A stretch of DNA of 64,000 nt from Actinomadura violacea (GTDB taxonomy: Bacteria; Actinomycetota; Actinomycetes; Streptosporangiales; Streptosporangiaceae), in contig NZ_JAGEPF010000017.1 in NCBI RefSeq assembly GCF_017573465.1, positions 1 through 64,000 of the forward strand, given 5' to 3'. Position numbers and translations under genes: made by a program. Under the pieces are notes generated by a model that saw nothing but the letters and a program-made list of their open reading frames with translations, did no database searches and was not told the DNA's origin. Positions 26,335-34,461 of the stretch are shown piece after piece; position 1 is the first letter of the stretch; each line of letters begins with the position of its first letter.

Positions 26335-26376
26335 ATGCCCGACCCCACGAACAGTCACGTGAACGGTACAAATTAA
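26335..26376 (+). CDS. 13-codon leader ORF coupled to the first biosynthetic gene
   Basis: ATG at 26335 opens MPDPTNSHVNGTN and ends in TAA at 26374-26376, which overlaps the ATG of the next gene (TAATG). The next gene has no visible ribosome-binding site, so reinitiation from this leader would explain its translation. The leader itself has only a weak GAG upstream. It may equally be chance. Confidence 0.3.
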   Translation: MPDPTNSHVNGTN

Positions 26377-27782
26377 TGACAGTGCAACCGCAGGAATCGT
26401 CCGCCGGCAGCGCCGCCGGCGACACCCTCGGACGGCGGCTCCTGGCCTTCGCCGGCAGCCCCCTCTTCCGCGGTGACGCCCAGGTGCTGCACGACCGGAA
26501 CCCCTACCGCCGGATGCTCGTGCCGGAGTCGCTGGCCGAGCCCGACTTCGACCGGCCGCCCGGCCCCGGCGAGTGGTCCTCCCACCGCTCCCTTGCGGCG
26601 CACCGGCTCCTCGGCACCTTCTACGAGTCGGAGACGGTGCTCCTGCCCGAGCAGGGGCTCGCGGGGCTGTACGAGGATTTCTCCGCCTTCTACGGGCAGG
26701 AGCTGAAAGACCTTCGGGAAGGATCGGTCTCGGCGCTCGAACGTTTCGCGTTCGCCTGCCTGGACGACGCGGTGGACGTGACCGGCGCCGCCACCCCCGA
26801 GGTCCTGGACGCCTTCTTCCAGCACATGGTGGCCGAGGCCGCCGCCGGGCCGTCGCCCGCGCTCGCGGCCGTCGCCGCGGCCGGCGACCGGGCGCGCGCC
26901 GCCGACCTGTACCTCGTGCAGCTCGCGCTCGACGGGCTCACCGAGGCGTCGGCGATGTCGCGCAACCTCGCCGGCGCCTACGGCCCCGAGCAGTCCGCCC
27001 TGTTCAAGATCTTCATTGACGAGTTCGGGTACGGCGTCTACGACGCCAAGCACACGACCATCTTCGCCAAAATGCTCCGCAGCCGCGGGATGGCGGACCA
27101 TGTGCACGCGTACTGGAACTTCTACCTGGCCGGCCCGCTGGCGACGAACAACTATTACTACTACCTGTCCCGCGACCATGCGAAGTTCTTTCGCTACGCC
27201 GGAGCCGTCACTTATGCGGAAGCGGTTTTCGCGCCCGCATTCGTGGAGATGGTCGCGGTCTTCCGCGACATTTTCGGCGACGCCGTCGATCTGCATTACT
27301 GCGACGAGCACGCACACATCGACGAGCACCACGGGCGCATCACCCGGGAGCAGGTCCTGCTGGCGCTCGCCGAGCGGCACGGCCCGCGGGTCGTGCCCGA
27401 ACTGCTGCGCGGCGTCGCCGAGGCCCGGCTGATCGGCGGCTGGTTCGAGGCGGACACCGCGGAGCAGATCCGCTGGTCGGACACCCTCCCCCGGCACCGC
27501 GAACTCGCCGGCGCCGCGACCGCCGCGGGCCCGCCGCGGCGGTCCGTCCGCACGCCGGACGACCCGTTCGGCACCCGCTGCCACGACGGCGCCATGGTGC
27601 TGGAGATCGAGCGCGGCGAGGCCGAGCTGTTCACCACGCCGACCGGGCCCCCGGAGCGGATGGCGCGCGGCGACGCCCTGCTGATCCCCGCCGGACGGCT
27701 CTACGGGGTCCGGGCGGCGACGCCCGAGACCGCGTTCCTGCTGCATCCCGTGTCACCCGACCGACCCGCCGCACCCGCCTGA
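26376..27782 (+). CDS. SznF-like diiron (heme-oxygenase-like) N-oxygenase, copy 1
   Basis: 468 residues, close to the length I recall for SznF, the streptozotocin N-nitrosourea synthase. Three parts: an N-terminal helical region (1-170), a heme-oxygenase-like diiron domain (about 175-350) and a C-terminal cupin (about 395-460). Candidate iron ligands are Glu190, Glu216, His226, Glu282, His312, Asp316 and His319. Their spacing (26, 10, 56, 30, 4, 3) equals that of SznF Glu189/Glu215/His225/Glu281/His311/Asp315/His318. The cupin should carry His-x-His plus a distal His; here I see Arg401-Cys-His403 and Tyr443, so its metal site looks broken. Predicted role: O2-dependent N-hydroxylation of an arginine-derived guanidine. 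It starts at the leader TAATG, with 195 bp to the Rieske gene. Confidence 0.88.
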   Translation: MTVQPQESSAGSAAGDTLGRRLLAFAGSPLFRGDAQVLHDRNPYRRMLVPESLAEPDFDRPPGPGEWSSHRSLAAHRLLGTFYESETVLLPEQGLAGLYEDFSAFYGQELKDLREGSVSALERFAFACLDDAVDVTGAATPEVLDAFFQHMVAEAAAGPSPALAAVAAAGDRARAADLYLVQLALDGLTEASAMSRNLAGAYGPEQSALFKIFIDEFGYGVYDAKHTTIFAKMLRSRGMADHVHAYWNFYLAGPLATNNYYYYLSRDHAKFFRYAGAVTYAEAVFAPAFVEMVAVFRDIFGDAVDLHYCDEHAHIDEHHGRITREQVLLALAERHGPRVVPELLRGVAEARLIGGWFEADTAEQIRWSDTLPRHRELAGAATAAGPPRRSVRTPDDPFGTRCHDGAMVLEIERGEAELFTTPTGPPERMARGDALLIPAGRLYGVRAATPETAFLLHPVSPDRPAAPA

Positions 27783-27797
27783 CCCGCCGCACCCCCG

Positions 27798-27851
27798 CCT
27801 CACCCGCCTGACCCGCCTGACCCGCCTGACCCGCCTGACCCGCCTCACCCG
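27798..27851 (+). repeat. Six tandem copies of a 9-bp repeat
   Basis: CCT[C/G]ACCCG repeated six times without interruption, starting 16 bp after the stop of the first N-oxygenase; degenerate versions extend on both sides, including into the 3' end of that gene. A slippage-prone tract inside an operon could alter spacing or transcript stability. Confidence 0.8.
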
Positions 27852-27977
27852 CCGCACCCCCGCCCACCTCCGTCGCTCCCGCTTCCGCTCCCCTCTCTCA
27901 CCGCCGCCGCCTGACCGCGCCATGCCCTGTGCCGTCCCCGCCCGTCACCGGCCGCGCCCGACACCGAAGAGGAGCCG

Positions 27978-28346
27978 ATGGCACGCGTCATCGTGATGGA
28001 TCTGAGCCGGCACAACACCGTGATGGTCGGCCACGACCGCTACTTCGTCCTGGACACCGGCGGACGGGCCGAGCTCGTCCGCGACCACTGCCCGCACCGC
28101 GGCGGGCCGCTGAGCCTCGCCCGCCGCACCCCGGACGGGCGGCGGCTGAGCTGCCCGTGGCACGGCACCAAGGTCGGCGTCGCCGCCGTGCGGCGAAGCC
28201 GCCTGCCGATGGTGCGCAGCGGCGACGAGGCCCTCGTGGTGCTCCCGGACGGCGCCGATGCGCCGGTCTCGGTGACCCACCGGGAGATCCTCGCCAACCT
28301 CCCGCCCGACCCGACCCACCACGACGAGGGGGCCGAGCACGGATGA
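27978..28346 (+). CDS. Rieske [2Fe-2S] ferredoxin-like protein
   Basis: 122 residues from the ATG at 27978 after a GAGGAG site. The two Rieske boxes are intact: CPHRGGPL (Cys-x-His) and CPWHGT (Cys-x2-His), about 20 residues apart. There is no catalytic mononuclear-iron domain, so it is an electron carrier rather than an oxygenase. The likely job is to reduce the diiron centres of the two SznF-like enzymes; this is inference from operon position. It overlaps the methyltransferase gene by 4 bp (ATGA). Confidence 0.9.
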   Translation: MARVIVMDLSRHNTVMVGHDRYFVLDTGGRAELVRDHCPHRGGPLSLARRTPDGRRLSCPWHGTKVGVAAVRRSRLPMVRSGDEALVVLPDGADAPVSVTHREILANLPPDPTHHDEGAEHG

Positions 28347-29386
28347 ACGGCACCGACATCCCCGGCGAGCCGAAGCTGGACGCGTTCCTCGACTGGGGCC
28401 GAGACCTGCACCACCAGGGCCGCTTCGAGGACGCCGCCAGGGCGTTCGAGCTGATCCTCGGGCTGGACAGCGACAACGAGGAGGCGCTGATCGGGCGCAA
28501 CCGCGCCGTCCGCCGCACCGTCCCGCGCTGGCACTGGGAGATGCTGCACGACGAGGAGCGCGCCGAGCTGTACGACCGGGCGATCCGGCGGGCGGTCGCG
28601 GCCGACCCGGACGCGCTGGTCCTGGACATCGGCGCCGGGTCCGGGCTGCTGGCGATGATGGCGGCGCGAGCCGGGGCGCGCCGGGTGGTCGCGTGCGAGG
28701 GGCAGCCGTCCGTCGCCGAGACGGCGGCCCGGGTCGTGCGCGGCGCCGGGTACGACGACGCGGTCTCGGTCGTCGCGAAGATGTCCACCCGGATGCGGGT
28801 GCCGGACGACCTGCCGCGCCGCGCCGGCCTGCTGGTCACCGAGATCGTCGACTGCGGGCTGCTCGGCGAGGGCATCCTCGGCACGATCGCGCACGCCCGC
28901 GAGCACCTGCTGACCCCCGACGCGGTGATCCTGCCGGCGCGCGGGCGGATCATCGCGCAGCTCATCGAGAGCGAACCGCTGCACCGCAAGAACCATGTCG
29001 GGAAGCTGTACGGGTTCGATCTCGCGCCGTTCAACCGGCTGTCCACGCTGGAGTACTTCGACTCGCGGCTGCACCGGCACGAGCACCGCATGCTGTCGGA
29101 ACCGGTGACCGTGTTCGAGTTCGACTTCGCCACCGCGGACGCGCGGCCGCAGCGCACCGAGCTGCGGATCGCGCCGACGGCGGCGGGGCGGATGCACGCG
29201 GTCGCGTTCTGGTTCGAGATGGAGCTGCTGCCGGGCATCGTCGTCGACAACGCGCCGGGGCACGACTCGCACTGGAAGCAGGCGATCCAGTGCCTGCCCG
29301 AGCCGCTGCACGTCCAGCCTGGCGAGCCGGTCGTGCTGGACGCCGCGCACGACGGCGAGTGCCTCCGGTTCGAGGTGGCGTCATGA
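28343..29386 (+). CDS. PRMT-type (SznE-like) arginine N-methyltransferase
   Basis: 347 residues. Residues about 8-55 form a TPR-like helical hairpin. The SAM-binding domain follows, with motif I VLDIGAGSGLLAMMAARAG and post-I ACEGQ. The double-E loop is TEIVDCGLLGEGI and the THW loop is represented by DSHWKQAIQCL, both closest to the PRMT7/PRMT9 style. PRMTs are rare in bacteria; the best known is SznE, which methylates free L-arginine on the guanidine to supply SznF. Beside two SznF-like genes, the same reaction on arginine or a relative is the obvious prediction. It overlaps both neighbours by 4 bp. Confidence 0.87.
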   Translation: MNGTDIPGEPKLDAFLDWGRDLHHQGRFEDAARAFELILGLDSDNEEALIGRNRAVRRTVPRWHWEMLHDEERAELYDRAIRRAVAADPDALVLDIGAGSGLLAMMAARAGARRVVACEGQPSVAETAARVVRGAGYDDAVSVVAKMSTRMRVPDDLPRRAGLLVTEIVDCGLLGEGILGTIAHAREHLLTPDAVILPARGRIIAQLIESEPLHRKNHVGKLYGFDLAPFNRLSTLEYFDSRLHRHEHRMLSEPVTVFEFDFATADARPQRTELRIAPTAAGRMHAVAFWFEMELLPGIVVDNAPGHDSHWKQAIQCLPEPLHVQPGEPVVLDAAHDGECLRFEVAS

Positions 29387-30807
29387 CGGTGACGACGACC
29401 GCGACCGCGACCACGACGGGGAGCGCGCTCGCGCGGTACTGCGCGCAGCGGATCTTCCAGCCGGTGCCGGACGTCCTCATCGCCGGCAACCCGTTCCTGC
29501 GCCCGATCGGGCCGCTCGGCGAGCACGACTTCTCCGTCCCGGCGACGGAGGCGGAGTTCCTCGGCAGCGGCCAGCTCCTGGCGGGGCGCGTGCTGTGCAA
29601 CGCCTACGAGAGCGACATGATCCTGCTGCCGCCCGCCGGGCTGGCGTCCGCGAAGGACGACTTCGACCTGTTCTACGGCGACGAGGTGCGGGCGCTGCGC
29701 GACCGGGTCCGGCCCGGGCTGGAGCGGTACGCGTTCTCGTTCCTCGACGACGCCGTCCCCGCCCCGCCGGTGCGGACGCTGGACGAGCTGCAGGCGTACT
29801 TCCTCGCCGAGGTCGGCGGGGCGGGCGCGCCGGCGGACGCGTCCGGGAGCAACCCGGCGGTGGACGCGGCGGCCCCGGTGAGCGGCACCATGAAGGCGAT
29901 CACCGAGTGCCGGCACCCGGAGGAGGCGGCGGCGCTGCACCTGATCCAGCTCGCGCTGGACGCGCTGACCGAGGCGTCGGCGATGGCGCGCAACCTCGGC
30001 GGGTCGTACGGGGTCGAGCAGTCCGAGCTGTTCAAGATCTTCAACGACGAGTTCGGGTACGGGGTCTACGGCGCCAAGCACAGCACGATCTTCAAGGAGA
30101 TGCTGGCGAGCGTCGGCCTGCGCACCGACCTGCACGCGTACTGGAACTTCTACCTGACCAGCTCGCTGGTCGGGGTGAACTACTTCAACTGGCTCACCGA
30201 GGACCACCGCGGCATGTTCCGCTACATGGCCGCGGTGACGTACCTGGAGTGGCTGTTCGCGCAGGGGTTCGCCGACACCGGCGCGATGCTCCGCGCCGTC
30301 TACGGCGACCGGGTGGACGCCAAGTACTGCGACGAGCACGCGCACATCGACGTCCACCACGGGCGGATGACCTACGAGAACCTGCTGCTCGGCCTCGCGC
30401 GCGCGCACGGCGAGCTGGTCATCCCCGAGCTGGTGCGCGGGATCGAGGACACCAAGCTGCTGCTGCGCCTCGGCGACGCCGACTTCCGCGCGCAGATCGC
30501 CTGGGCGGACGCGCTCGACGCGCACACCGAGGCGGGCGCCGCGCTCGCGACCGCCGCCATGGACGACGCCGTGACCGGCACGCTCCGTCCCGGCTCCCCG
30601 TTCAGCACCGGCGTCTACGACGCGGACCGGCTCGTCGAGGTCGAGTCCGGCGAGGTCGACGTGCACGCCTGGGCGACGCAGAACCCGCACCGGCTCGGGA
30701 CGGGCGACGTGCTGCTGGTGCCGCGCGGCCGGCTGCACGGCCTGAAGGCGGCCTCGCCCGAGGCCCGCGTGACCGTACGGACCGTTGAGAGGACCTTCGA
30801 TGCCTGA
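29383..30807 (+). CDS. SznF-like diiron (heme-oxygenase-like) N-oxygenase, copy 2
   Basis: 474 residues, the same architecture as the 26376 gene and clearly its paralogue (shared EASAM.RNL, DEFGYGVY, HAYWNFYL and YCDEHAHID). All seven diiron ligands are present at identical spacing: Glu197, Glu223, His233, Glu289, His319, Asp323, His326. In the cupin the His-x-His position reads Gly410-Val-Tyr412, but the distal His is kept as His452, the opposite of copy 1. An Ala/Gly insertion around 145-165 is unique to this copy. Predicted as a second N-oxygenase acting in sequence or as a heteromer with copy 1. It overlaps the amidinotransferase gene by 8 bp. Confidence 0.88.
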   Translation: MTVTTTATATTTGSALARYCAQRIFQPVPDVLIAGNPFLRPIGPLGEHDFSVPATEAEFLGSGQLLAGRVLCNAYESDMILLPPAGLASAKDDFDLFYGDEVRALRDRVRPGLERYAFSFLDDAVPAPPVRTLDELQAYFLAEVGGAGAPADASGSNPAVDAAAPVSGTMKAITECRHPEEAAALHLIQLALDALTEASAMARNLGGSYGVEQSELFKIFNDEFGYGVYGAKHSTIFKEMLASVGLRTDLHAYWNFYLTSSLVGVNYFNWLTEDHRGMFRYMAAVTYLEWLFAQGFADTGAMLRAVYGDRVDAKYCDEHAHIDVHHGRMTYENLLLGLARAHGELVIPELVRGIEDTKLLLRLGDADFRAQIAWADALDAHTEAGAALATAAMDDAVTGTLRPGSPFSTGVYDADRLVEVESGEVDVHAWATQNPHRLGTGDVLLVPRGRLHGLKAASPEARVTVRTVERTFDA

Positions 30808-31900
30808 GCACACCTCGCCGGTCGGCTCGTACAACGAGTGGGACCCGCTGGAAGAGGTGATCGTCGGCGTCATCGACGGCGCCGCCGTCCCGCCCTGGCA
30901 TCCGGCGATCGAGGCGACCGTGCCGCCGGAGGCGTGGGAGTTCTACCAGCGCAACGGCGGTGCCGGCTTCCCCGCCGAGCAGGTCGAGGCGGCCCACGAG
31001 GAGCTCGAAGGGTTCGTGTCGATCCTGGAGGGCGAGGGGGTGACGGTCCGGCGGCCCGACCCGGTCGACCAGTCCGCCTCGTTCGGGACCGCGGACTGGA
31101 CGTCCACCGGCGGCTCGTCGCACACGTTCCCGCGCGACGTCGCGCTGGTCGCCGGCGACCAGATCGTCGAGGCGACGATGGGCTGGCGGTCGTACTACTT
31201 CGCCACCCACCCGTTCCGGACGATCTTCAAGGACTACTTCCGGCGCGGCGCCCGCTGGGTCGCGGCACCGAAACCGCAGCTCACGGACGCCGCCTACAAC
31301 CCCGGCTACGCCGCGGCGAAGCCGGACACCCCGTCCCGCGACGACCCGTTCCCGAATGCGACGTCCGTGATCACCGAGTTCGAGCCGATCGTGGACGCGG
31401 GCGACTTCATGCGGTTCGGCCGCGACATCCTCGTCCAGCGCAGCCACGTCACCAACCGGTTCGGGATCGAGTGGGTGCGGCGGCTGCTCGGCGGCGAGTT
31501 CCGGGTGCACGAGGTCGCGTTCGCCGACGACCACCCGATGCACATGAACGCCACGTTCGTCCCGCTCCGTCCCGGCAAGGTACTGATCAACCCCGAGCGG
31601 GTGCCGGAACTACCGGCCATGTTCGCCGGCTGGGACGTGCTCGTCTGCCCCGAGCCCGCCATCCCCGCCGACCAGACGATGTACTTCTGCAGCCGCTGGA
31701 TCGCGATGAACACCCTGATGCTCGACCACGACCGGATCTTCGTCGAGGCGCAGGAGACCGAGCTGCTGCGGCTGCTGGAGAAGGAGGGCTTCACCCCCAT
31801 CCCCGTCCCGTTCCGGACGGTCAACACCTTCGGCGGCGGCTTCCACTGCGCCACCCTCGACGTCCGCCGGCGCGGCGCGCTCGAGGACTACCTCTCCTGA
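30800..31900 (+). CDS. Glycine-amidinotransferase-like enzyme
   Basis: 366 residues from the ATG at 30800 (GAGAGGA at 30787-30793). It aligns along its length with human AGAT/bacterial amidinotransferases: RD at 112-113, the FEPIVDAGDFMRFGRDI segment with the catalytic Asp, His248 in HPMHMNATF, and nucleophile Cys350 in GGGFHCATLDVRR. AGAT has Asp305 two residues after its catalytic His; here that residue is Asn250, a substrate-site change. These enzymes move an amidino group from arginine to an amine. Here the donor may be a methylated or N-oxidised arginine, or the enzyme may build a guanidino acid for later N-oxidation. Confidence 0.9.
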   Translation: MPEHTSPVGSYNEWDPLEEVIVGVIDGAAVPPWHPAIEATVPPEAWEFYQRNGGAGFPAEQVEAAHEELEGFVSILEGEGVTVRRPDPVDQSASFGTADWTSTGGSSHTFPRDVALVAGDQIVEATMGWRSYYFATHPFRTIFKDYFRRGARWVAAPKPQLTDAAYNPGYAAAKPDTPSRDDPFPNATSVITEFEPIVDAGDFMRFGRDILVQRSHVTNRFGIEWVRRLLGGEFRVHEVAFADDHPMHMNATFVPLRPGKVLINPERVPELPAMFAGWDVLVCPEPAIPADQTMYFCSRWIAMNTLMLDHDRIFVEAQETELLRLLEKEGFTPIPVPFRTVNTFGGGFHCATLDVRRRGALEDYLS

Positions 31901-31915
31901 CGGCGGAAGGTTCGC

Positions 31916-33184
31916 ATGTCGTATGACCCGCCCGCGGGCGACGAGCGCCCGCTCCTCCTCCTGGTCGCGAGCAGCTACTGGGTCTACCGCAGGTACATCC
32001 TGGAATCGGTGTCGGCGCGGTACCGGCTGTGGCTGCTGAACCCGGCCCCGTCCTCCTGGGAGGACCCCTACATCGTCGGATCCACCGTCGTCGACTGCCT
32101 CGACCTGGACAAGCTCACCGACGCGGCGCGCGCGGTCGCCCGCGACCACGACGTGGCCGGAGTGTTCTGCTACGACGAGGTGTACATCGAGACGTCCGCG
32201 CACCTGAGCGCCGCGCTCGGGTTCCCCGTCCTCGATCCGGGCGCGGTGGCGCGGTGCCGCGACAAGTCCGCGACGCGGCGGGCGCTCACGGACGCCGGGT
32301 TCCCGCAGCCCGCGTCGCGCGCCGTGTCCTCGCTCGCGGACGCCCGCGCGTTCGCGGACGAGATCGGCTACCCGCTGATCGTCAAGCCGCGCAACCTCGG
32401 CGGCAGCCTCGGCCTCAGCAAGGTCGAGGGGCCGGACGGCCTCGACGCCGCGTTCGCGCTCACCGACGGGACGCGGATGGGCGGCATCCGCCAGTTCGAC
32501 GACTACGTGATCGTGGAGGAGTTCCTCGACGGCCCGGAGATCTCCGTCGAGTGCGTGCTGTCCGCGGGGGAGTGCACGCCGCTGATCGTGGCCCGCAAGG
32601 TCCTCGGCGGCAGCGGCCGGCTGGCGTTCGAGGAGATCGGCCACGACGTCGACGCCAACGACCCGCTGCTGTTCGACGACGACTTCCACGAGATGCTCAC
32701 CGGCGTCCACGCGGCCGCCGGGTTCACCGACGGCTGCACGCACATCGAGTTCAAGCTGACCCCGGACGGCCTGAAGCACGTCATCGAGATCAACGTCCGG
32801 CTCGGCGGCGGGATGATCCCCTACCTCGGGCTGCTGACGTCCGGGGTCGACGCGCCGCTCGCCGCCGCCGACGTCGCCGCCGGCCGGCGCCCGGCCGTCG
32901 CGTTCCCCAAGGAGCGCAGGGCCGCCTCGATCCGGTTCGCCTATCCCCCGTACGACATGGAGATCACGTCGGCGACCGCGCACCGCGACCTGATGCGGCC
33001 GCCGGTCGCCGAGGTCGAGGTCGGGACGCAGCCGGGCGCGCGGGTCCGGCTCCCCCCGCACGGCCTGGCCCGCACCGGCTACGTGATCGCGGTCGGGGCG
33101 ACCCTCGACGAGACGCGCGCCGCCGTCCCGGACGCCGGACGGTACTTCACGTTCGAGGGCGCAGCGCTGGAGCCGGCGCCATGA
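31916..33184 (+). CDS. ATP-grasp carboxylate-amine ligase, copy 1
   Basis: 422 residues with a GGAAGG site before the ATG at 31916. It has the order of L-amino-acid ligases: an N-terminal pre-ATP-grasp fold, the ATP-binding strand GYPLIVKPRNLGGSLGLSKV, the hinge YVIVEEFLDGPEISVE, and the metal-binding tail HIEFKLTPDGL...VIEINVRLGGG. It should activate a carboxylate as acyl phosphate and couple it to an amine, forming an amide without an NRPS. It lies 15 bp after the amidinotransferase and overlaps the exporter gene by 4 bp. Confidence 0.9.
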   Translation: MSYDPPAGDERPLLLLVASSYWVYRRYILESVSARYRLWLLNPAPSSWEDPYIVGSTVVDCLDLDKLTDAARAVARDHDVAGVFCYDEVYIETSAHLSAALGFPVLDPGAVARCRDKSATRRALTDAGFPQPASRAVSSLADARAFADEIGYPLIVKPRNLGGSLGLSKVEGPDGLDAAFALTDGTRMGGIRQFDDYVIVEEFLDGPEISVECVLSAGECTPLIVARKVLGGSGRLAFEEIGHDVDANDPLLFDDDFHEMLTGVHAAAGFTDGCTHIEFKLTPDGLKHVIEINVRLGGGMIPYLGLLTSGVDAPLAAADVAAGRRPAVAFPKERRAASIRFAYPPYDMEITSATAHRDLMRPPVAEVEVGTQPGARVRLPPHGLARTGYVIAVGATLDETRAAVPDAGRYFTFEGAALEPAP

Positions 33185-34461
33185 CGGCGTCCACGGCCCC
33201 CGGGGAGCACCCGACGATCCTCGCGACGCTGCGGGAGATGTCCGGGACGGTCCGGATCCTCTTCCTCGGCAATCTGATCATCAACCTGGCCGCGTTCCTC
33301 AACGCGTTCCTCGTGCTGTTCCTGACCGGCAAGGGGTTCAGCGCGTGGGAGAGCGGCGCGGTGCTGACCGCGCTGATGATCGGCCGGATCTCCGGGTCGG
33401 CGGTGGGCGGCGCCGCCGCCGACCGGTTCGGCTACCGGCGCGCCATCATCGGCTCGATGGCCGCGAGCGCCGTGCTGACCGCGGCGCTCGTGCACGTCCC
33501 GAACGTGTGGACCGCCATGCTCGTCGCCGGGGGAGCGGGCCTCACCGCGCAGGCGTACCGGCCCGCCGCGATGGCCTGGCTCGTCGAGCTGACGCCGAAG
33601 GACCGCCAGGTCATCGCGTTCTCGGTGTGGCGGCTGACGTTCAACATCGGCACCACCGTCGGCCCGGTCGGCGCCGCGCTGCTGCTGGCCTACGCGTCCT
33701 ACAGCGCGCTGTTCTACGTGGACGCGGCGACGTCGCTGGCGTTCGGCGTCATCGCCTACGCGGCGCTGCGGTCGGGCCCGGAGCCGGAGGGAAGGGCCAA
33801 GCGGACCGACGAGGGGGAGCGCGTCGGATACCGGCAGGTGTTCGCCGACCGGCGGTTCATGCTCGTCGTCCTCGGCCTGTTCGTCACCGCGATCGCCTAC
33901 ATCCAGAGCTCCGCCGCGCTGCCGCTGTTCGTCACCGGGTCCGGCCACACCGAGAAGGTGTACGCGGCGCTGCTGTCGGTCAACGGGTTCCTGGTGATCG
34001 CGTTCGAGGTACTGCTGTCGAAGTGGACGCAGCGCCTCCCGATCGGGCTGCCGATGGCGCTCGGGATGGTGCTGCTCGGCGCCGGCCAGCTCGTCTACGC
34101 GGGGCCGTCGTCGGTGACCGTGCTCGTCCTCGCCACCGCGGTGTGGACGGCCGGCGAGATCATCGCGGCGCCGTCGATGATGGCCTACCCGGGCCTCGTC
34201 GCGCCGCCCGCGCTGCGCGCCCGCTACATCGCGGCGGCGACCGTCCCGCAGCACGTCGGGAACGCGATCGGACCCATGATCGGGATCGCCGCGTGGCACG
34301 CGTGGGGGTCCGGCGTCTGGCTGCTGACCGGGGCGTTCGGGCTGGTCGCGGCCTGCCTCGTGCTCGCCGGGACGGGCCTGCCGCGGCGCCGCGCCCAGGA
34401 CGACGCGCCGGACGAAGCGCCGGCGATGGCCGCGAACCAGGCGGCGGAGCAATCGACATGA
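33181..34461 (+). CDS. MFS exporter of the biosynthetic operon
   Basis: 426 residues with about twelve hydrophobic helices and the TM2-3 loop motif GGAAADRFGYRRAII. The N-terminus is short and cytosolic and the tail is Ala/Glu/Gln-rich. It is locked between two ATP-grasp ligase genes with 4-bp overlaps, so it most likely exports the pathway product and may give self-resistance. Confidence 0.9.
   Translation: MTASTAPGEHPTILATLREMSGTVRILFLGNLIINLAAFLNAFLVLFLTGKGFSAWESGAVLTALMIGRISGSAVGGAAADRFGYRRAIIGSMAASAVLTAALVHVPNVWTAMLVAGGAGLTAQAYRPAAMAWLVELTPKDRQVIAFSVWRLTFNIGTTVGPVGAALLLAYASYSALFYVDAATSLAFGVIAYAALRSGPEPEGRAKRTDEGERVGYRQVFADRRFMLVVLGLFVTAIAYIQSSAALPLFVTGSGHTEKVYAALLSVNGFLVIAFEVLLSKWTQRLPIGLPMALGMVLLGAGQLVYAGPSSVTVLVLATAVWTAGEIIAAPSMMAYPGLVAPPALRARYIAAATVPQHVGNAIGPMIGIAAWHAWGSGVWLLTGAFGLVAACLVLAGTGLPRRRAQDDAPDEAPAMAANQAAEQST

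Noticed and set aside
27798..27851. Tandem repeat considered as a CRISPR array
   Set aside because: Units are 9 bp with no spacers, and no cas genes are present.
27988..30873. 961-codon open frame on the minus strand across the biosynthetic genes
   Set aside because: Antisense to four well-supported genes; composition is Arg/Ala/Val/Ser-biased with no domain pattern.
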